64,000 bases of DNA from Bradyrhizobium hipponense (GTDB lineage: Bacteria; Pseudomonadota; Alphaproteobacteria; Rhizobiales; Xanthobacteraceae), in NCBI RefSeq assembly GCF_008123965.1, contig NZ_VSTH01000127.1, forward strand, positions 1 to 64,000. Direction: 5' to 3'. The translations under genes were made by a program, and so were the position numbers. Of this stretch, positions 34,084-43,719 are shown in pieces. Under the pieces are notes generated by a model, which did no database searches, had not been told where the DNA came from, and saw only the letters and a list, made by a program, of their open reading frames with translations. The stretch's first letter is position 1. Each line of letters opens with the position of its first letter.

Positions 34084-34200
34084 CTGGGCTTTCGAATCCG
34101 GTTGTGCGGTGCGGGAAGCTTACACAGGATTTAGGCGGAAGCCGATCACATTCAAGCAGGCGAAGCCTGCATCTTCAGCGGTGCCATGCGCCGCAAGAAA

Positions 34201-34343
34201 GCTGTCATGCCCCGCGAAGGCCGTCATGTCATCCGACGCCGTCATGCCCCGCGAAGGCGGGGCATCCAGTACGCCGCGGCCTATCGGTTCAGCAACAGCG
34301 GCCTCGGAATACTGGATTGCCCGCCTTCGCGGGCAATGACAGC
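34201..34343. repeat. Palindromic intergenic repeat, GTCATGCCC family
   Basis: GTCATGCCCCGCGAAGGCGGGGCATCCAGTA (34240-) pairs with TACTGGATTGCCCGCCTTCGCGGGCAATGAC at the far end; shorter fragments GTCATGCCCCGCGAAGG (34204) and GTCATGTCATCCG (34223) precede it. It belongs to the same broad group as the element inserted at 20101-20284. It lies between malonyl-CoA decarboxylase and the AraC regulator. Confidence 0.7.
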
Positions 34344-34353
34344 GCGAGGGAGG

Positions 34354-35163
34354 CTACCCCTTCCCGGCAAACTCCGTCGGCGTCCGTCCCGTCACCTGGC
34401 GGAACGCCGCCGAAAAAGCCGGCACGCTGGCATAGCCGAGCTGGGCCGCGAGCTGCTTGACCGAGACGTTGGCATCGGTCGACAGTCTTTCGATCGCCGC
34501 CGCGATGCGAGCGCGCTGGCACCAGCTCTTGAAGCTCAATTGTATCTCGCTCGAGAACAGTCGCGACAGCGTGCGCGCGGAGGTACCGACGTCCCGCGCC
34601 AGCGCGTCGATGTCGTGCAGGCCGGTGGGATCGTCGAGAACGATCATCGCGGCACGCCGGCAGCGCGGTTCGCGCGGCAGCGGTACGAAGGTCGCGGAAT
34701 CCTCGGCCTGGTGCAATTCCAGCATCAGCAGGCGGACCAGCAGCTCGGTGCGCTCGGCCGTGTTGCGGGCATCGAACAGCGCGAGAATCGCCTGATGTAG
34801 CAGTGGCGACACCCGCACCACGAACTCTTTGGTCAGGCCCTGATAGCGCTTTTCTTGCTTGAGCCAGGGCAGGTCGAAATACAGCGTGCGCATCTCGATG
34901 TCGGCGAGCAGATCGATGGCGTGCTCGAGCCCGGCCGGAATCCAGACCGCGCGGTCCGGCGGCACCAGCCAGCGCCCTTTGGGTGTCGTCACCTGCATGG
35001 TGCCTTTGGCCGCATAGACCAGTTGCGCCTCACGGTGCAGATGCGGGTCGATCCGTAAGCCCTTGGGATAGTCGCGCGCGACCAGGTGCACGCCCGCGGG
35101 TGAGCGATGGTTGCTCCGGACCTCCCGCAGAATTGGCGTTTCCAAGACAGTCATTGGCAGCAT
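34354..35163 (-). CDS. AraC-family transcriptional regulator
   Basis: A 269-residue regulator with an N-terminal cupin-like sensor domain (DPHLHREAQLVYAAKGTMQV, WIPAGLEHAIDL) and a C-terminal double helix-turn-helix (DVGTSARTLSRLFSSE and QLAAQLGYASVPAFSAAFRQ, ending GRTPTEF). It is divergent from the MFS transporter gene 50 bases away and is its probable regulator. An in-frame ATG three codons later (35154, MTVLETPI) may be the true start. Confidence 0.92.
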   Translation of the reverse strand: MLPMTVLETPILREVRSNHRSPAGVHLVARDYPKGLRIDPHLHREAQLVYAAKGTMQVTTPKGRWLVPPDRAVWIPAGLEHAIDLLADIEMRTLYFDLPWLKQEKRYQGLTKEFVVRVSPLLHQAILALFDARNTAERTELLVRLLMLELHQAEDSATFVPLPREPRCRRAAMIVLDDPTGLHDIDALARDVGTSARTLSRLFSSEIQLSFKSWCQRARIAAAIERLSTDANVSVKQLAAQLGYASVPAFSAAFRQVTGRTPTEFAGKG

Positions 35164-35214
35164 CCCGTCATGGGTCCGACATATAACTCATTTCGGTGCA
35201 GGAGAGGATTCGGA

Positions 35215-36387
35215 ATGAACAGCCCCAGCCGGGTGATCGGCTTCGTCAACGCAGGCCATTTCATCGACCATTATGCGATGCTGATCTTCGCCGCCGCCGT
35301 GATCATCATGGGGCCGGCGCTCGGCATGGCCTATTCGGAGCTGCTGCCTTATGCGACGCCCGGCTTCGTCGCCTTCGGTGCGGGATCGCTTTTGACCGGT
35401 TGGCTCGGGGACCGCTGGAGCCGCCGCCACATGATGCTGATCTTCTTCATCGGCATTGGCGCGGCCATGATCTCGGTCGGCTTGGTGCAGACCCCGTCGC
35501 AGCTCGGCGCGGCGCTGTTTGCGATTGGCATCTTCGCCTCGATCTATCATCCCGTCGGCACCGCGATGATCGTGTCCTATGCCGACAGACTCGGCCGCGA
35601 GATGGGGCTGAACGGCGTCTGGGGCAATCTCGGCGTGGCGTCCTCGGCTCTGGTCACCGGCGTAATCGGCCAGTATCTCGGCTGGCGCTTCGCCTTCATC
35701 GTTCCAGGCGTAGTGACGGTCCTGATCGGCATCGGCTTTGCGATGATGGTCGTGCATGAGGACCGCAAGGGCAGCAAGCAGGCGGCGGCTCAAGCGCGGG
35801 TGGCAAAGCAGGACATGTGGCGCGTGATCCTGGCGCTCTTGATCGTCGTCATCGCGATCTCCACGACCTTCAACGCGGTGACGGTGGCGCTGCCAAAACT
35901 GTTTGCGGAGCGGCTCGCGGATCTCACCAGAAGTCCTGCGCTGCTGGGTGTGATTGCGGCCTGCGTCTACGTGTTCGGCGCGATGACGCAGTACACGATC
36001 GGCCGGCTGCTCGACCGCTATTCGCTGAAGGCGGTGGCGCTGCCGCTGTCGTTCATGCTGGCGCCATTCCTGTATCTCGCCGCGACCCTGTCCAACCTGC
36101 CGCTGATCCTGGTTTCGATCGGCATCGTCATGGGCGCCTTCGGACAGGTCACGGTCAACGACGCCATGGTCGGCAAATACACCACCGAAGAGTGGCGCTC
36201 GCGCGCCTATGCCGTACGCTATTTCGTCGGCTTCACCGCTGCCGGCGCCTCCGTCGGCCTGGTTGCCTGGCTCTACGAGCAGGGCGGCTTCGTCACCATG
36301 CTGCACGCCTTCGCCGCACTCTGCCTGCTGGCGATCGCCGCCGCGCTCATCCTGCCCCGCGAGATCAGGACGCCGCAGCCGGTTTAA
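35215..36387 (+). CDS. MFS transporter
   Basis: A 390-residue integral membrane protein with about twelve hydrophobic helices and MFS landmarks: the loop 2-3 motif GWLGDRWSRRHMM, and GPALGMAYSELLPYATPGFVAF in the first helices. The start MNSPSRVIGFVNAGHFIDHY is preceded by AGGAGAGG. Substrate unknown; family members of this shape export drugs or take up organic acids. The divergent AraC gene likely controls it. A CATTGCGAG palindrome follows the stop. Confidence 0.9.
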   Translation: MNSPSRVIGFVNAGHFIDHYAMLIFAAAVIIMGPALGMAYSELLPYATPGFVAFGAGSLLTGWLGDRWSRRHMMLIFFIGIGAAMISVGLVQTPSQLGAALFAIGIFASIYHPVGTAMIVSYADRLGREMGLNGVWGNLGVASSALVTGVIGQYLGWRFAFIVPGVVTVLIGIGFAMMVVHEDRKGSKQAAAQARVAKQDMWRVILALLIVVIAISTTFNAVTVALPKLFAERLADLTRSPALLGVIAACVYVFGAMTQYTIGRLLDRYSLKAVALPLSFMLAPFLYLAATLSNLPLILVSIGIVMGAFGQVTVNDAMVGKYTTEEWRSRAYAVRYFVGFTAAGASVGLVAWLYEQGGFVTMLHAFAALCLLAIAAALILPREIRTPQPV

Positions 36388-36420
36388 CGGATGTCGCGAG
36401 GCCCTCGGCTCGCGCCACAT

Positions 36421-36506
36421 CGTCATTGCGAGGAGCCCTTGCGACGAAGCAATCCAGACTGCCCCGCGGAGGGACTCTGGATTGCTTCGCCGCGCTCGCA
36501 ATGACG
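36421..36506. repeat. Single CATTGCGAG palindrome, inverted relative to the array
   Basis: CGTCATTGCGAGGAGC ... GAAGCAATCCAGA ... TCTGGATTGCTTC ... CTCGCAATGACG. It is close to the exact reverse complement of one core unit of the array at 31933-32706, showing the element is dispersed and orientation-free. It lies 34 bases after the MFS gene. Confidence 0.85.
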
Positions 36507-36806
36507 GAGAAGCTAGGAATGAGGGGATATGGCGGCACTTCGCGCAAGCCGCCCATGATGCAATTCTGCCGGTGTTTTGCCCGACGAGTCAAACGTCGGC
36601 GCGGGCCACAAAACCTCGGCCAGAAAACCTCAACGCCATCAACGCCGTTCTACTTTGCATGGGGTTGTTTTCGACTTTTTTGCTTTCGCCCCGTCAAGCC
36701 GGCCGCGAGCGGCGGGAACCCGCTCCACCTCCCGCGGGTTCTACTTCCTCCGGCACTTGCCGGGACGTTGAAGGGGCGGGACAGTTGAAGGGGGAAAGAC
36801 ACCCGC
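36507..36806. other. Intergenic stretch before the antiporter, possibly a further dispersed repeat
   Basis: No convincing gene. The segment from about 36553 to 36700 (TTTTGCCCGACGAGTCAAA, then CTACTTTGCATGGGG) looks to me like a repeat commonly seen in Bradyrhizobium intergenic regions, but only one copy is in this window so this rests on memory. The antiporter promoter and the ribosome site GGGGGAAAG (36789-) are at its right end. Confidence 0.35.
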
Positions 36807-39074
36807 ATGCAGTGGAGCCTGCTCCGAACGGTCGATCTTGTCCCCGCGGCGCTTGTCCTCACCACGATTGCGGCCGGTGCCGAGGGCGGCAAATCGGCCG
36901 CTCCCTCCGAATTCCTTTTGGTGGCGCAGATCGTGCTGCTGATTGCCGTCGGCCGCGGCCTCGGCGAGACCATGCAGCGCATCGGTCAGCCCTCGGTGAT
37001 GGGCGAGCTGCTCGCCGGCATCCTGCTCGGGCCGTCGCTGTTCGGCTGGATCTGGCCGGAGGCGCAGCAGGCGATCTTCCCCAGGGCGCCCGAGCAGAAG
37101 GCGATGATCGACGGCATCGCCCAATTCGGCATCCTGCTGCTGTTGCTGCTGACCGGCATGGAGACCGACCTCAAGCTGGTCAGGAAGGTCGGCAAAGCCG
37201 CGATCGCGATCTCGATCGCCGGCATCCTCGTGCCCTTCGCCTGCGGTTTTGCGCTCGGCGAGTTCCTGCCCGATGCGCTGCTGCCCAATCCGCAAGCCCG
37301 CCTGGTGGCCTCGCTGTTCATGGGCACGGCGCTGTCGATCTCCTCGGTGAAGATCGTCGCGATGGTCGTGCGCGAGATGAACTTCATGCGCCGCAATGTC
37401 GGCCAGATCATCGTCGCGACCGCCGTGATCGACGACACCATCGGCTGGATCATCATCGCGGTCATCTTCAGCCTGGCCTCGCAGGGCACGCTGGATGTCG
37501 CCTCCCTCGCCAAGGCGGTGCTCGGCACGCTCGCCTTCCTCGCCGTCAGCTTCACCATCGGCCGCCGGCTGGTGTTCCAGCTGATCCGCTGGGCCAACGA
37601 CACGCTCGTCAGCACCGCCCCGGTCGTCACGGTGATCCTGCTGCTGATGGGCGCGATGGCGCTGATCACGCATCTGATCGGCGTCCACACGGTGCTCGGC
37701 GCCTTCGTCGCCGGCATCCTGGTCGGGGAATCGCCGATCCTGACGCGGCAGATCGACGAGCGCCTGCGCGGGCTGATCTCGAGCTTCTTCATGCCGGTGT
37801 TCTTCGGCCTTGCCGGGCTCAGCGCCGATCTGTCGGTGCTCCGCGACCCCAATCTCCTGATGCTCACCGGCCTGCTGGTCGTGATCGCCAGTGTCGGCAA
37901 GTTCGGCGGCGCGTTCGTCGGCGGCACCCTGGGCGGCCTGAACTATCGGGAGTCCCTGGCGCTCGCGAGCGGGATGAACGCGCGCGGCTCGACCGAGGTC
38001 ATCATCGCGACCATCGGCCTGTCCATCGGCGTGCTCAGCCAGAACCTGTTCACGATGATCGTGACCATGGCGATCCTGACGACGATGGCGATGCCGCCGA
38101 TGCTGCGCGCGGCGCTGGCGAAGCTACCGATGAGCGAAGACGAGAAGGGGCGCCTGGAGCGCGAGGAGTTCGAGAAGCGCGGTTTCGTCGCCAATCTCGA
38201 ACGTCCCCTGCTGGCGGTGGACGAGAGCGTCAACGCCACCTTCGCCGCACATATCGCGGGCCTGATCGCCGGCAAGCGCGGCCTGCCGATCACCGTCCTG
38301 CATATCGGCAAGCGCGCCGAGGAGCAGGAGAAGGGCCGCGGCGCAGAAGAGAGCCACGAAGCCGTGGTGAAGAAGGCCGCCGGAGCCTTGTCGGCCCATG
38401 GCGAGGGCGACGCCGGCAGCGTCGATGTCGTCACGCGGGCGAGGCGCGCGGAGCTCGGCGAGACCATCGCCGCCGAAGCGCGCAAGGGCTTTGATCTCCT
38501 TGTCGTCGGCGTCGGCAAGATCACCGCCGCCAAGGACCGCTTCGACCAGACGATCGAGGACATCGCCGCCGGGTTCGAAGGTCCGCTCGCGATCGTGGCG
38601 GCCAAGGGCAAGCATTTGAAGCAGCCGACGCCGGACGCCCTCAACATCCTCGTTCCCATCTCCGGCAGCGGTGTCTCGAAGCGCGGCGCGGAAGTCGCGG
38701 TCGCACTGGCACAGGCCGGATCAGGCTCGCTCCGGGTGATCTATGTGGCGACGACGCGGGACAAGGGCGCGCAGCGCGGCGCGTCCCGCGGGCTGAGCCA
38801 GGAGGAAGGTATCCTGAAGGACGCCAGCGACCTCGCCGCCCGTTACGACGTCGACATCACCACGACCTTGCGCGTGAACCGCGCGCCGGAAGCTGCGATT
38901 CTGCGCGAGATCGACACCACCGACGTCGATCTCGTGGTGATGGGCGTCGACCGCATCCAGGCGGATCATCTCTCCTTCGGTGGCGTCGCCGGCGCCGTGC
39001 TCGGGCGGTCGAAGGTCTCGGTGCTGCTGGTTTCGAGCGGCGAGGCGCAGCAGGCGCCGGCGGAGAAGGCGTGA
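36807..39074 (+). CDS. CPA2-family cation:proton antiporter with two C-terminal universal stress protein domains
   Basis: A 755-residue membrane protein. Residues to about 440 form the Na+/H+ exchanger domain: GQPSVMGELLAGILLGPSLFG, LTGMETDLKLVRKVGK, and the ion-binding Asp pair in VATAVIDDTIGWII. The cytoplasmic tail has two UspA-like halves (from about 460 and 610), the second with VDLVVMGVDRIQADHL..GGVAGAVLGRSKVSVLLVSSG, close to the USP nucleotide-binding pattern. Likely exchanges K+ or Na+ for H+ in the inner membrane with nucleotide or stress sensing by the tail. Monocistronic. Confidence 0.92.
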   Translation: MQWSLLRTVDLVPAALVLTTIAAGAEGGKSAAPSEFLLVAQIVLLIAVGRGLGETMQRIGQPSVMGELLAGILLGPSLFGWIWPEAQQAIFPRAPEQKAMIDGIAQFGILLLLLLTGMETDLKLVRKVGKAAIAISIAGILVPFACGFALGEFLPDALLPNPQARLVASLFMGTALSISSVKIVAMVVREMNFMRRNVGQIIVATAVIDDTIGWIIIAVIFSLASQGTLDVASLAKAVLGTLAFLAVSFTIGRRLVFQLIRWANDTLVSTAPVVTVILLLMGAMALITHLIGVHTVLGAFVAGILVGESPILTRQIDERLRGLISSFFMPVFFGLAGLSADLSVLRDPNLLMLTGLLVVIASVGKFGGAFVGGTLGGLNYRESLALASGMNARGSTEVIIATIGLSIGVLSQNLFTMIVTMAILTTMAMPPMLRAALAKLPMSEDEKGRLEREEFEKRGFVANLERPLLAVDESVNATFAAHIAGLIAGKRGLPITVLHIGKRAEEQEKGRGAEESHEAVVKKAAGALSAHGEGDAGSVDVVTRARRAELGETIAAEARKGFDLLVVGVGKITAAKDRFDQTIEDIAAGFEGPLAIVAAKGKHLKQPTPDALNILVPISGSGVSKRGAEVAVALAQAGSGSLRVIYVATTRDKGAQRGASRGLSQEEGILKDASDLAARYDVDITTTLRVNRAPEAAILREIDTTDVDLVVMGVDRIQADHLSFGGVAGAVLGRSKVSVLLVSSGEAQQAPAEKA

Positions 39075-39085
39075 AGGCCGGTACA

Positions 39086-39207
39086 CTCCCTCTCCCGCTT
39101 GCGGGAGAGGGCAGGGGAGAGGGTGTCTCCTCATTGGGACACTCCCGATGAGGAGAGAGCCCTCACCCGGCGCTTCGCGCCGACCTCTCCCGCAAGCGGG
39201 AGAGGTT
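39086..39207. repeat. Palindromic intergenic repeat, CTCTCCC/GGGAGAG family (copy 5)
   Basis: Begins CTCCCTCTCCCGCTTGCGGGAGAGGG, then a run nearly identical to bases 40-101 of this window (CCCGATGAGGAGAGAGCC.. and CGGCGCTTCGCGCCG), ending CCTCTCCCGCAAGCGGGAGAGG. It separates the convergent antiporter and RND genes. Confidence 0.8.
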
Positions 39208-39245
39208 GCAGCGAGTTCGTGGCCGCACGATCTGCCAAACTTGCT

Positions 39246-42200
39246 TTAGGACTTCACCTCCGCCACCGGCTGCGCCTTCGGCGACTTCTTCGACGCGCGC
39301 CAGTTCTCGAAGCGCTGCACCACCACGAAGAAGGCCGGCACGAACAGCACCGCAAGGCAGGTCGAGGCCAGCATGCCCGAGAATACGGTGATGCCGATCG
39401 ACTTGCGCGCACTGGCGCCGGCGCCCGTTGCGAGCACCAGCGGAACCACGCCGAGGATGAAGGCGAACGAGGTCATCAGGATCGGGCGGAAACGGGCGCG
39501 CGCCGCCTCGATCGCGGACTCCAGCACCGGCTTGCCGTCGCGCCCGTGCAGCTCAAGCCCGACCTCGACGATCAGGATGGCGTTCTTGGCCGACAGCGCG
39601 ATCAGCAGGATCAAGCCGATCTGGCAGTAGAGATTATTATCGATCTTTAACGCGTTGAGGATCAGCATCGGCCCGATCAGCGACAGCGGCACCGCCAGGA
39701 TCACCGAGATCGGCGCGTACCAGCTCTCGTACTGGCCGGCGAGCACGAGATAGACCAGCAGCATGGCAAGCCCGAACACCCAGTAGATCTGGTTGGAGAC
39801 CGCCTTCTCCTGATACGACATCGCAGTCCATTCGAAGCCGGTGCCCGGCGGCAGCGTCTTGTCTGCGATCTCTTCCATCAGTTGCAGCGACTGGCCGGAT
39901 GAATAGCCCTGCGCCGGCAGACCGACGATGGTTGAGGATGGATAGAGGTTGTACAGGCTGATCAGCGACGGGCCCGTCGCCGCCGTGATCTTGGCGACGG
40001 TGCCGATCGGGATCATGTCGCCGTTCGAGTTGCGCACCTGCATGTTGGCGATGTCGCGCTCGGTGACGCGGAACGCCGGATCGGCCTGGGTGTACACCTG
40101 GAACACGCGGCCGAACTTGTTGAACTGGTTGACATAGGACGAGCCGAGATAGGTCGACAGCGCCGCGAACACCTGATCGGTCGTCACGTGCAGCGTCTGG
40201 GTCTTGATGCGATCGATCTCGACGTTGAACTGCGGCACCGAAGAGCGGAACGAGGACTGCACCCGCTGCAGCGCGCTCTGGCTCTGGGCGTTAGAGACCA
40301 TCGCACCGGTGATGGCCTGGAGCTTTGCGAAATCGCTGTTGCCGTCGCGCAGCTCGACCTGCATCGAGAAGCCGGCCGCGTTGCCGATGCCCTGGATCGG
40401 GGGCGGCGGCAGCACCACCGTGCGCGCTTCCATGATGGTCGCGAGCTTGTCGTTCAGCCCGTACACCAGCGAGCGCAGGTCCTCGCCGGGTCCTTTGCGC
40501 GCCTCCCAGTCCTTCAGGATGATGTAGGCGACGCCGGCATTGGCCAGGCTCGCGCTGCTGTCGAGCGCGGAGATGCCGGCGATGGTGATGACCTGCTGGA
40601 CGCCCGGCGTCTCCTTGATCAGCTCGCTCGCTCTGTCGAGCACCGTCTGGGTTCGTTCCAGCGCGGCGCCATCGGGCAGCTGCACGGCGGCGATCAGATA
40701 GCCCTGGTCCTCGATCGGCAGGAAGCCGGTCGGCACCCGCGACAGGCCATAGCCGCCGATCCCGATCAGCACCAGTGCGATCGCAACCGAGATCGTGCTG
40801 TTCCTGCACAGCACGCCAATGAGCCGCGTGTAGCCCCGCTCGAGCCTGTTATAGACCGCGTTGAAGCCGCGGTAGAAGAAATTGCGCTGCTCCGGCGGCA
40901 CCGTCGGCCGCAGCCAGAGCGCGCATTGCGTCGGCTTCAAGGTGGCAGCGTTGATGGCACTGAGCAGCGCGGTCGCGGCGATCACCAGCGCGAATTGCGA
41001 ATAGATCCGCCCGGTGAGGCCGGCGAGGAACGACGCCGGCAGAAACACCCAGATCAGCACCAGGGTGATGCCGACGATCGGCGCGAATAGCTGGTCCATC
41101 GCCTTGATCGCGGCGTCGTGGCCGTTCATGCCCTGCTCGATGTTGTGGGCGGCGCCCTCGACCACGACGATGGCGTCGTCGACCACGATGCCGATTGCCA
41201 GCACGATCGCAAACAGCGTCGACATGTTGATGGTGAAGCCGAGCGCCGCCATCGCGGCGAAGGCGCCGATGATGGTGACCGGCACCGTCGTCGCCGGCAC
41301 CAGCATGGCGCGCCAGTCCTGCAGGAACACCAGGATCACGACCAGCACCAGGAGGCCAGCCTCGATCAGGGTCATGTAGACCTCGTGCACCGAGGCCTCG
41401 ACGAATTTGGTGGTGTCGAACGGCGTGTCGTATTTGATGCCTTCCGGGAACCGCTTGGCGAGCTCCGCCATCTTCTTCTCGACGGCCTGCTCGACCTGAA
41501 GCGCGTTGGCGCCGGGCGATTGGAACACGCCGATGCCGGTGGCGGGCTGCTTGTTGAGCGAGAAGATCTGGCTGTAGGTCTGCGCGCCGAGCTCAACCCA
41601 GCCGACGTCGCGCACCCGCGTGACGTCGCCGCTAGTGCCTGATTTGACGATGATGTTCTCGAACTGGCCGGTGTCGTCGAGCCGGCCGTTGACGTTGAGC
41701 GTGTACTGGAATGCCTGGCCGGGTGGCGTCGGCGGCGCACCGACCTGGCCGGCCGAGACCTGCTGGCTCTGCTGCTGGATCGCCTGGATGACATCCTGCG
41801 GCACGAGGCCACGGACTTGCAGTTTGTTCGGATCGAGCCACACCCGCATCGAATATTGGCCGGCGCCGAACACCGTGACGTTGCCGACGCCGGGCAGGCG
41901 CGAAAGCTCGTCGCGGATGTTGATGGTGGCGTAGTTGCTCAAGTAGAGGCTGTCGAACCGGGAGTCCGGCGAGGTCAGCGTCACGAACAGCAGGATCGAG
42001 GTCGACTTCTTCTGGACGGTGACCCCTTGGTTCTGCACGGACGTCGGCAATTGCGACAGCGCGCTGGAGACGCGATTCTGCACCAGTACCTGCGCGAAGT
42101 TGAGGTCAGTGCCGATCTTGAAAGTGACGGTTAGCGTGTAGGTGCCGTCGGAGCCGCTATAGGACTGCATGTAGAGCATGTCCTCGACGCCGTTGACCTG

Positions 42201-42404
42201 TTGTTCTATCGGCAAGGCAACCGTGTCGATCACGGTCTTGGCGCTGGCGCCGGGATAGCGCGTGGTCACCTGCACCGTCGGTGGCACCACGTCGGGATAT
42301 TGCGCGATCGCGAGGTTGAACAGCGCGACCCCGCCGACCAGGATCATCAGTAGCGCGATGACGTTCGAGAGGACCGGCCGCTCGATGAAGAATTTTGAGA
42401 TCAT
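39246..42404 (-). CDS. RND multidrug efflux transporter, inner-membrane permease (HAE1/AcrB-MexF type)
   Basis: A 1052-residue proton-driven pump subunit. It opens MISKFFIERPVLSNVIALLM, has the RND landmark NGVEDMLYMQSYS, the proton-relay Asp pair in LAIGIVVDDAIVVVEG around residue 410, and the second half FVPAFFVVVQR at the end. Length and twelve-helix layout are complete. It works with the adaptor lipoprotein encoded 12 bases upstream and an outer-membrane channel not present in this window. Substrate range cannot be read. Confidence 0.96.
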   Translation of the reverse strand: MISKFFIERPVLSNVIALLMILVGGVALFNLAIAQYPDVVPPTVQVTTRYPGASAKTVIDTVALPIEQQVNGVEDMLYMQSYSGSDGTYTLTVTFKIGTDLNFAQVLVQNRVSSALSQLPTSVQNQGVTVQKKSTSILLFVTLTSPDSRFDSLYLSNYATINIRDELSRLPGVGNVTVFGAGQYSMRVWLDPNKLQVRGLVPQDVIQAIQQQSQQVSAGQVGAPPTPPGQAFQYTLNVNGRLDDTGQFENIIVKSGTSGDVTRVRDVGWVELGAQTYSQIFSLNKQPATGIGVFQSPGANALQVEQAVEKKMAELAKRFPEGIKYDTPFDTTKFVEASVHEVYMTLIEAGLLVLVVILVFLQDWRAMLVPATTVPVTIIGAFAAMAALGFTINMSTLFAIVLAIGIVVDDAIVVVEGAAHNIEQGMNGHDAAIKAMDQLFAPIVGITLVLIWVFLPASFLAGLTGRIYSQFALVIAATALLSAINAATLKPTQCALWLRPTVPPEQRNFFYRGFNAVYNRLERGYTRLIGVLCRNSTISVAIALVLIGIGGYGLSRVPTGFLPIEDQGYLIAAVQLPDGAALERTQTVLDRASELIKETPGVQQVITIAGISALDSSASLANAGVAYIILKDWEARKGPGEDLRSLVYGLNDKLATIMEARTVVLPPPPIQGIGNAAGFSMQVELRDGNSDFAKLQAITGAMVSNAQSQSALQRVQSSFRSSVPQFNVEIDRIKTQTLHVTTDQVFAALSTYLGSSYVNQFNKFGRVFQVYTQADPAFRVTERDIANMQVRNSNGDMIPIGTVAKITAATGPSLISLYNLYPSSTIVGLPAQGYSSGQSLQLMEEIADKTLPPGTGFEWTAMSYQEKAVSNQIYWVFGLAMLLVYLVLAGQYESWYAPISVILAVPLSLIGPMLILNALKIDNNLYCQIGLILLIALSAKNAILIVEVGLELHGRDGKPVLESAIEAARARFRPILMTSFAFILGVVPLVLATGAGASARKSIGITVFSGMLASTCLAVLFVPAFFVVVQRFENWRASKKSPKAQPVAEVKS

Positions 42405-42416
42405 GGCCGGCGGCTC

Positions 42417-43610
42417 CTACTTGGCAGACGCCTGCGGCTGCTCGATCTTTGTGACTTGCGGGTCGATCTTCTGGCCGGGGATCACCCGCAGCAGCCCTGC
42501 GATGACGACGCGGTCGTCCGGCTTCAGGCCGCTTTCGATCACGCGCAGGCCGTTGTCGACGGGACCGATCTGCACCTTGCGCTGCTCGACGGTGTTGTCC
42601 TTGCCGACCACGAGCAGATAGCGGCCGCCCTGGTCGCTGCCGAGCGCGGTGTCCGGCACGAGCAGGGCCGCTTGATCCTGATCGAAGGGCACGCGGACGC
42701 GGACGAAATAACCAGGCAGCAACACGCGCTTGTCGTTGGGCACGAGGCCGCGCACCGCAAGCGTGCCGGTCGAGGTGTTGAGGGTGGGCGAGACATAGTC
42801 GAGGTGGCCTTCATGCGGATAGCCGGACTCGGTCTGCAGGCCGACCTGGATCGGGAATTGCTTGAGGTCAGTAGGCGTAAGACCCCGTCGGGCCGCCTCG
42901 GCGCGAATGCGCAGCACGTCCTGCTCGTTGACGGTGAAGTTCACATAGATCGGGTCCATCGCGACGATGGTCGCGAGCTGGGTCGGGGAGGAGACGCCGA
43001 CGAGTTCGCCGATCGAGACCATGTGCGCGCTGACGATGCCGTCGAATGGCGCGCTCACCTTGGTGTAGCCGTAATTGACCTCGGCGAGCCTGGTATTGAC
43101 TTGGGCCTGCTGGAGAGTCGCCTGAGCGTTGTCGCGAGTCGATGTCGAGGTGTCGAGGGTGGACTGCGAGACCGCCTGGCGCTGCACGAGCTCGGCCTGC
43201 CGCTTGAAATCGGCTTCGGCCTGCTTGACCGTGGCCTGCGCACCGGCTTCGGCTGCCTGCGCCTGGTCCAGCTTGAGCTTGTAAGTCTCCGGCTCGATCG
43301 TGAACAGCTGGGTGCCTTGTTTGACGAAGGTGCCGTCCTGGTAATCGATCGATTGCAGAAAGCCCTGCACGCGGGCCACGAGATCGACGCTCTTGATTGG
43401 CGCCGTGTTACCGGTGGCTTCGACATAGCGCGTCACCGCCCGCTGCACCGGCGCGGCGACATCCACCTTGGGCGGGGGCGGGGCGACGAAAGTGTTCTTG
43501 TCCTCGCAGCCGGCGAGCGCGATCACGGCCATCATGGCGGCCAGCGCCCGCCCGATATGTCTCCACTCACCATTGCGTCGTGCGGGAGATGCGGAATTCG
43601 CGCAGGTCAT
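42417..43610 (-). CDS. RND efflux periplasmic adaptor lipoprotein (AcrA/MexE type)
   Basis: A 397-residue membrane fusion protein. A lipobox IALAGC places the acylated cysteine at residue 35; then come the barrel-sandwich start VQRAVTRYVEATGNTAPI, a coiled-coil hairpin rich in Gln/Ala (DQAQAAEAGAQATVKQAEA), VNYGYTKVSAPFDGIVS and the beta-barrel end. The ATG at 43610 (MTCANSASP) has GGGGG upstream and gives a full signal peptide. The frame stays open further upstream only because it runs through an epimerase remnant. First gene of the two-gene efflux operon. Confidence 0.93.
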   Translation of the reverse strand: MTCANSASPARRNGEWRHIGRALAAMMAVIALAGCEDKNTFVAPPPPKVDVAAPVQRAVTRYVEATGNTAPIKSVDLVARVQGFLQSIDYQDGTFVKQGTQLFTIEPETYKLKLDQAQAAEAGAQATVKQAEADFKRQAELVQRQAVSQSTLDTSTSTRDNAQATLQQAQVNTRLAEVNYGYTKVSAPFDGIVSAHMVSIGELVGVSSPTQLATIVAMDPIYVNFTVNEQDVLRIRAEAARRGLTPTDLKQFPIQVGLQTESGYPHEGHLDYVSPTLNTSTGTLAVRGLVPNDKRVLLPGYFVRVRVPFDQDQAALLVPDTALGSDQGGRYLLVVGKDNTVEQRKVQIGPVDNGLRVIESGLKPDDRVVIAGLLRVIPGQKIDPQVTKIEQPQASAK

Positions 43611-43719
43611 TCGATGGCCCCCGATTGCAGTCTGTCGGAGCGGCAGGCTAGCAACAAATGATCGGCCGTGGAACACCATAGCCATGGCAGCCAGGGGGCT
43701 TGCACTGCAAACAGTGGCA

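Noticed and set aside
36209-38494. A 761-codon plus-strand frame
   Set aside because: It runs out of frame through the MFS gene end, a repeat and the antiporter gene; the antiporter frame carries the real motifs.
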